This document shows, in pieces, positions 5,212-8,376 of a stretch of 8,376 bases of DNA; the first letter of the stretch is position 1; each line of letters opens with the position of its first letter. The notes under the pieces are model-generated. The model worked only from the letters and a program-made list of their open reading frames with translations, had not been told where the DNA came from and ran no database searches. A program made the translations under genes and the position numbers. Source of the stretch: an uncultured Desulfobacteraceae bacterium (GTDB lineage: Bacteria; Desulfobacterota; Desulfobacteria; Desulfobacterales; UBA2174); the NCBI GenBank assembly GCA_937982505.1, contig CALJLV010000036.1, positions 1 through 8,376 of the forward strand, written 5' to 3'.

Positions 5212-7017
5212 TTATTCCACAAAGAGCTGCTGTCCCGGATAGATGGTGCACCGCGGGGAGAGACGGTTGAGCCGCAGCAGGCGTTCCAGGGGGATCTTGT
5301 GGCGGTTGGCGATCATCAATGGGGTGTCTCCCTTTTTGACCTTGTAGGTTTTCTGCCGGGCCGCGGCCAGCGGCTCGCCGCGCGCCGGGATGACCAGCGT
5401 CTGGCCGATGCTCAGGCGGGCACCGCTCAGCTTGTTGGCCGTCTGGATTTTCTGCACGGTGGTATCGTAGCGCTGGGCGATGTTCCACAGCGAGTCGCCG
5501 CTTTTGACCGTGTGGCGCACCGCGCGGGCGGGGGAAACGGTGGCGGGTTTGGCGGCAGCAGTCCTCTGGACCTTGTCGGCCGGTTCCGCTTTCGGGGCGG
5601 CGGCCCCCGCCCGGGTCGGAATCTTGAGGGCCATTCCGGCTTGAATATGATTGCTGCGGCGCAGGTGGTTGGCCCGCATGATGGCGCTGACGCTGGTGCG
5701 GTGCTGGCGCGCGATGGTGGTCAGGGTCTCGCCGCGCTTGACCTGGTGAAGCACGACCCCTGCGGACTCCGGCCTGGCCTCGATGGTCGATTCGGGGAGC
5801 TGATCCAGGACCGCCGTGAGGGTTTCTGAGCGGCCGCCGGGCACTTTGAGAAGATACCCGTCGGCCGGGACGATGCGATGGCGCAGCTCCGGGTTCAGCA
5901 GGTGAAGCTCCTGTTCATCGATCTGAAGGGCGGCAGCCACGTCCTTCAGGGTGACGCGCCGGGTCACTTCCACAGTCTCGAAGACCGGGGGGGCGTCGGG
6001 CTGGATTTCTTCCATTCCGTAGCGTGCTGGATTCTCAAGAATATGCAGCGTGGCCAGAAAGCGCGGCACATAGCGGGCCGTCTCGTTGGGCAGCCGCTCG
6101 TACAGATCCCAGAAATTGTCCAGATAGTTAATGTTCTGCGACCGGATCGTCCGCAGCACCCGGCCTTCGCCGCAGTTGTAGGCCGCCAGAACGGTGGTCC
6201 AGTCGCCGAAGATGCTGTGCAGTTCGGTCAGGTAGGCCACGGCGGCGGCGGTAGACTTGTGCGGATCGAGGCGCTCGTCGATGTAGGTGTCCCGCTGGAG
6301 CCCGAACTTGTGGCCGGTGGAGGGGATGAACTGCCACAGCCCCAGGGCACGGGCCGGCGACAGGGCATCGACGCGAAATCCGCTTTCGATCAGCGGCAGC
6401 CAGGAAAGCGCCTCGGGCAATCCCGCCTCCCGCAGCGCCGCCACGATCATCGTCCGGTAGCGCCCGCTGCGCTGGAGTGAACGGATGAAAAAGCCGCGCT
6501 CAGGACCCGTGAGGCGTTCGATTTCGGCGTCCACGTGCCGATTGCGAACCATGGGGATGGCCTGGTGCTGGCCGCTGACCACGATATGACGCGAGGCATG
6601 GATCTCCAGGATGCGTTTGGCGATGGTGAACCGCAGATCTTCCTTTTGCTGCATCAGCTTGGGATCGATGTCGCCGTCGGCCTGCAGGATTAGGGCGTAG
6701 GCGCGATCCAGCGCCTCCAGGGCGCTGTCGAGATCCCCGTTCTGCCAGTATTCCTGAGCGGTCTGGCAAGCGTCCAGAGCCTCGTCCAGCAAAGCCTGGC
6801 GGCTGTGCAGCGGCGCGTTTCGGGTCCCGGAGACGGCCGCCGGCCGACGGGCGGCGCCGTAGGACCGAGAGGACGAGGCGGATTCGGCCGGGGTGTCGAT
6901 GGCCGTATCGCCCGATCCGGACAGGGCAAGGTCTTCTGCGGGCTGGGGAACCGTGCTGCAGGCGATGACGCTCCACCCCGCGAACAGCAACAGGCAGATC
7001 ATACGGATGACAGGCAA
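5212..7017 (-). CDS. mltD: MltD-type membrane-bound lytic murein transglycosylase with LysM repeats
   Basis: A 601-residue outer-membrane lipoprotein that cleaves the MurNAc-GlcNAc bond of peptidoglycan to leave 1,6-anhydro-MurNAc ends. The signal peptide (R5, core 6-18) ends in the lipobox VIAC with C20. A variable linker and a helical stretch (about 72-140) precede the SLT domain at about 180-330, with catalytic E211 (PLIESGF), ALGLWQFIPSTG (224-235) and AAYNCGEGRV (278-287). A degenerate LysM-like segment (about 348-392) is followed by three clear LysM domains at 423-468, 501-545 and 557-600, joined by Ala/Pro-rich linkers. The start is TTG at 7017, with AAGGGG about five bases upstream. 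The internal ATG at 7002 has no Shine-Dalgarno and would lose the n-region arginine. The TGTCAA/ATTACA boxes upstream suggest its own promoter. Confidence 0.93.
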   Translation of the reverse strand: MPVIRMICLLLFAGWSVIACSTVPQPAEDLALSGSGDTAIDTPAESASSSRSYGAARRPAAVSGTRNAPLHSRQALLDEALDACQTAQEYWQNGDLDSALEALDRAYALILQADGDIDPKLMQQKEDLRFTIAKRILEIHASRHIVVSGQHQAIPMVRNRHVDAEIERLTGPERGFFIRSLQRSGRYRTMIVAALREAGLPEALSWLPLIESGFRVDALSPARALGLWQFIPSTGHKFGLQRDTYIDERLDPHKSTAAAVAYLTELHSIFGDWTTVLAAYNCGEGRVLRTIRSQNINYLDNFWDLYERLPNETARYVPRFLATLHILENPARYGMEEIQPDAPPVFETVEVTRRVTLKDVAAALQIDEQELHLLNPELRHRIVPADGYLLKVPGGRSETLTAVLDQLPESTIEARPESAGVVLHQVKRGETLTTIARQHRTSVSAIMRANHLRRSNHIQAGMALKIPTRAGAAAPKAEPADKVQRTAAAKPATVSPARAVRHTVKSGDSLWNIAQRYDTTVQKIQTANKLSGARLSIGQTLVIPARGEPLAAARQKTYKVKKGDTPLMIANRHKIPLERLLRLNRLSPRCTIYPGQQLFVE

Positions 7018-7079
7018 GGGCGCCCCTTGGTTCTCGGTTGCAGGTTCGGCCCTTGGGGGCCGGCGATCGTCCAGAGTCG

Positions 7080-7106
7080 ATTACACAAGACCGTCCAGAC
7101 TGTCAA
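7080..7106 (-). promoter_or_regulatory. Candidate mltD promoter
   Basis: On the minus strand a perfect TTGACA (7106-7101) is followed after 15 bases by TGTAAT (7085-7080), a five-of-six -10 match. Transcription would start near 7073, giving a leader of about 55 bases to the TTG start. The spacer is two bases short of ideal. Confidence 0.45.
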
Positions 7107-7141
7107 GGGATAGGGCGCGGCGGCGGTTTATCCGTGCTCGT

Positions 7142-7197
7142 CTTTTTTTCCCGTCCTCGAAAAAAAAGCTTGCATTCGCGCCAAAGAGGGGTTAAAT
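7142..7197 (+). promoter_or_regulatory. Candidate tRNA-tuf operon promoter with UP-element-like A-tract
   Basis: TTGCAT (7170-7175), a 16-base spacer and TTAAAT (7192-7197) form a plausible sigma-70 promoter with a start near 7204, about 65 bases before tRNA-Thr(TGT). An A8 tract (7160-7167) lies immediately upstream of the -35, where the proximal UP element of strong stable-RNA promoters sits. A T7 tract (7143-7149) sits one further turn upstream. The two tracts form a 9-bp inverted repeat. Neither hexamer is consensus, so the call rests on position plus the A-tract. Confidence 0.5.
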
Positions 7198-7270
7198 GCT
7201 CTGATTCTGTGTGGTGACGCGGTTGCTGAATCAATCGGCGGCTGCGGCGTCGATACCCTGGCGCCCATGG

Positions 7271-7346
7271 GCCAGAGTAGCTCAGTCGGTAGAGCGGCTG
7301 ATTTGTAATCAGCGGGTCGCGGGTTCGATTCCTGTCTCTGGCTCCA
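7271..7346 (+). tRNA. tRNA-Thr (anticodon TGT)
   Basis: First gene of the tRNA-tuf operon. Acceptor stem GCCAGAG/CTCTGGC, D-arm GCTC...GAGC, anticodon stem GCTGA/TCAGC with loop TTTGTAA, and T-loop TTCGATT. Anticodon TGT at 7304-7306. Discriminator T and CCA are encoded. It is 76 nt and corresponds in position to E. coli thrU. Confidence 0.97.
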
Positions 7347-7437
7347 ATTGTCATTCGCGGCGATGGGTGACAGGTTTCGCCGGCCGCTTTCCGGCAGACC
7401 GGGGGCGAACGCTGAAGCCTGCGGCACAATAGAATAA

Positions 7438-7522
7438 GGTGGGGTTCCCGAGCGGTCAAAGGGAACAGACTGTAAATCTGTCGGCGATGCCTTCGGAGGT
7501 TCAAATCCTCCCCCCACCACCA
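7438..7522 (+). tRNA. tRNA-Tyr (anticodon GTA)
   Basis: A class II tRNA of 85 nt with a long variable arm, as expected for Tyr. Acceptor GGTGGGG/CCCCACC, anticodon stem ACAGA/TCTGT with loop CTGTAAA (GTA at 7472-7474), T-arm GGAGG-TTCAAAT-CCTCC, and encoded ACCA. It corresponds in position to E. coli tyrU. The 91 bp before it holds no gene. Confidence 0.97.
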
Positions 7523-7554
7523 AACAACGACCCTGAGGGAAGCTGTCGGTAGGA

Positions 7555-7578
7555 GATGCCGGTCTAAAAATCGGCATC
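7555..7578 (+). other. Hairpin in the tRNA-Tyr/tRNA-Gly spacer
   Basis: GATGCCG (7555-7561) pairs with CGGCATC (7572-7578) around a ten-base loop containing AAAAA. It lies 33 bases past mature tRNA-Tyr in a 180-bp spacer that is long for this operon. It could protect or present the precursor for processing; no T-run follows, so it is not a terminator. The rest of the spacer holds no supported gene. Confidence 0.4.
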
Positions 7579-7702
7579 GCGATGCACTACGTGGCTTTTG
7601 GCCGTCGCCCGAACGTTTTTCGGTGCCGACGGGAGGATGGTCGCTGGAAGAGGGTCCGCCCCTGGCGGGCCGTCGACGGCTCGGATTTGCTGGTCGACGC
7701 GA

Positions 7703-7778
7703 GCGGGAGTAGCTCAATTGGCAGAGCTCCAGCCTTCCAAGCTGGAGGTCGCGAGTTCGAACCTCGTCTCCCGCTCCA
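7703..7778 (+). tRNA. tRNA-Gly (anticodon TCC)
   Basis: Acceptor GCGGGAG/CTCCCGC, D-arm GCTC...GAGC, anticodon stem CCAGC/GCTGG with loop CTTCCAA (TCC at 7736-7738), T-arm GCGAG-TTCGAAC-CTCGT (last pair G-T), discriminator T and encoded CCA. It is 76 nt and corresponds in position to E. coli glyT. Confidence 0.97.
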
Positions 7779-7848
7779 ACCCATTCCTCGGCGATGCCGC
7801 GCGCTGGAGTCATCGTGCCGATCACTCCCCCTCCGATGGCGGTTCCAA

Positions 7849-7925
7849 GCCCACGTAGCTCAGCAGGTAGAGCGCTTCCTTGGTAAGGAAGAGGTTCACC
7901 GGTTCGATTCCGGTCGTGGGCTCCA
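7849..7925 (+). tRNA. tRNA-Thr (anticodon GGT)
   Basis: Acceptor GCCCACG/CGTGGGC, D-arm GCTC...GAGC, anticodon stem CTTCC/GGAAG with loop TTGGTAA (GGT at 7882-7884), T-loop TTCGATT, discriminator T and encoded CCA. It corresponds in position to E. coli thrT, the last tRNA before tufB. A T6 run follows six bases after its 3' end. Confidence 0.97.
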
Positions 7926-7947
7926 TACCTTTTTTATCTATTACTGT

Positions 7948-7997
7948 GATCCGGCGGCCGGATCTCCCCGCAACAGGGCAAGGACCCGGCGGCCGGG
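7948..7997 (+). repeat. Twin GC palindromes in the tRNA-tuf leader
   Basis: GATCCGGC-G-GCCGGATC (7948-7964) and CCCGGC-G-GCCGGG (7985-7997) are two near-perfect palindromes sharing the core CCGGCGGCCGG, 20 bases apart. In RNA each can fold as a short GC hairpin with a small loop. They lie between tRNA-Thr and the tuf ribosome-binding site, a place where processing of the tRNA-mRNA transcript or control of tuf could act. No function is shown. Confidence 0.45.
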
Positions 7998-8069
7998 CCA
8001 TTGGGTGCCCGATTCGGTGCCACCGGACATATTTTCCAAAATTCCAACGAGGAGCTGGAGGACGGGAAG

Positions 8070-8376
<307 letters not shown>

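Noticed and set aside
7103..7825. 240-codon and other minus-strand frames across the tRNA cluster (also 7211-7432, 7582-8154 and 7598-7858 plus)
   Set aside because: Their translations contain peptides such as VRTRDLQLGRLELCQLSYS and VAQSVERLICNQRVAGSIPV, which are tRNA genes translated in sense or antisense and are a common false annotation.
7926..7938. T6 run after tRNA-Thr(GGT) as an intrinsic terminator
   Set aside because: No hairpin other than the tRNA itself precedes it, and the same order with cotranscribed tuf is known elsewhere, so read-through into tuf is more likely.

Overview
The window looks like one end of a contig from a GC-rich bacterium, most likely a Desulfobacterota (Desulfobacterales/Desulfosarcina-like) lineage. 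That placement is from memory of protein flavour: the EF-Tu N-terminus with GHIDHGKT and ITIATAHVEYET, and a receiver domain fused ahead of a HisKA domain. It has not been tested by a search. The first 50 bases are not biological. They are an untrimmed Illumina P7/index adapter, so genuine sequence begins at about base 51.

Layout. Bases 51-579 (minus) hold the N-terminal part of a receiver-histidine kinase hybrid, cut by the adapter. Behind it on the same strand is hisD (615-1919), complete at 434 codons. A 476-bp divergent gap with candidate promoters and a leader hairpin leads to serC (2396-3484, plus). A convergent gap follows. From 7017 back to 3697 everything is on the minus strand, in transcription order: a three-LysM MltD-type lytic transglycosylase lipoprotein (7017-5212), tRNA-Arg(CCT) (5188-5113), a decayed radical SAM gene of the uracil-DNA-glycosylase-linked type (about 5100-4384), the C-terminal scrap of its usual partner gene (4376-4170), and a secreted DUF1499 protein (4173-3697). 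The last 1.1 kb on the plus strand is the conserved tRNA operon Thr(TGT)-Tyr(GTA)-Gly(TCC)-Thr(GGT) followed by tuf, which runs off the window. This is the same gene order as thrU-tyrU-glyT-thrT-tufB of E. coli.

Functionally most of the window is housekeeping: histidine and serine biosynthesis, murein turnover and translation. No novel system is visible. The most notable biology is the radical SAM/partner remnant pair. It has two in-frame internal deletions, an in-frame TGA, no clear start codon and a partner gene reduced to about 68 codons, yet the surviving blocks remain well conserved. This suggests recent loss of a DNA repair or modification module beside a tRNA. The most useful technical point is the adapter, which also creates a false stop codon in the kinase gene.
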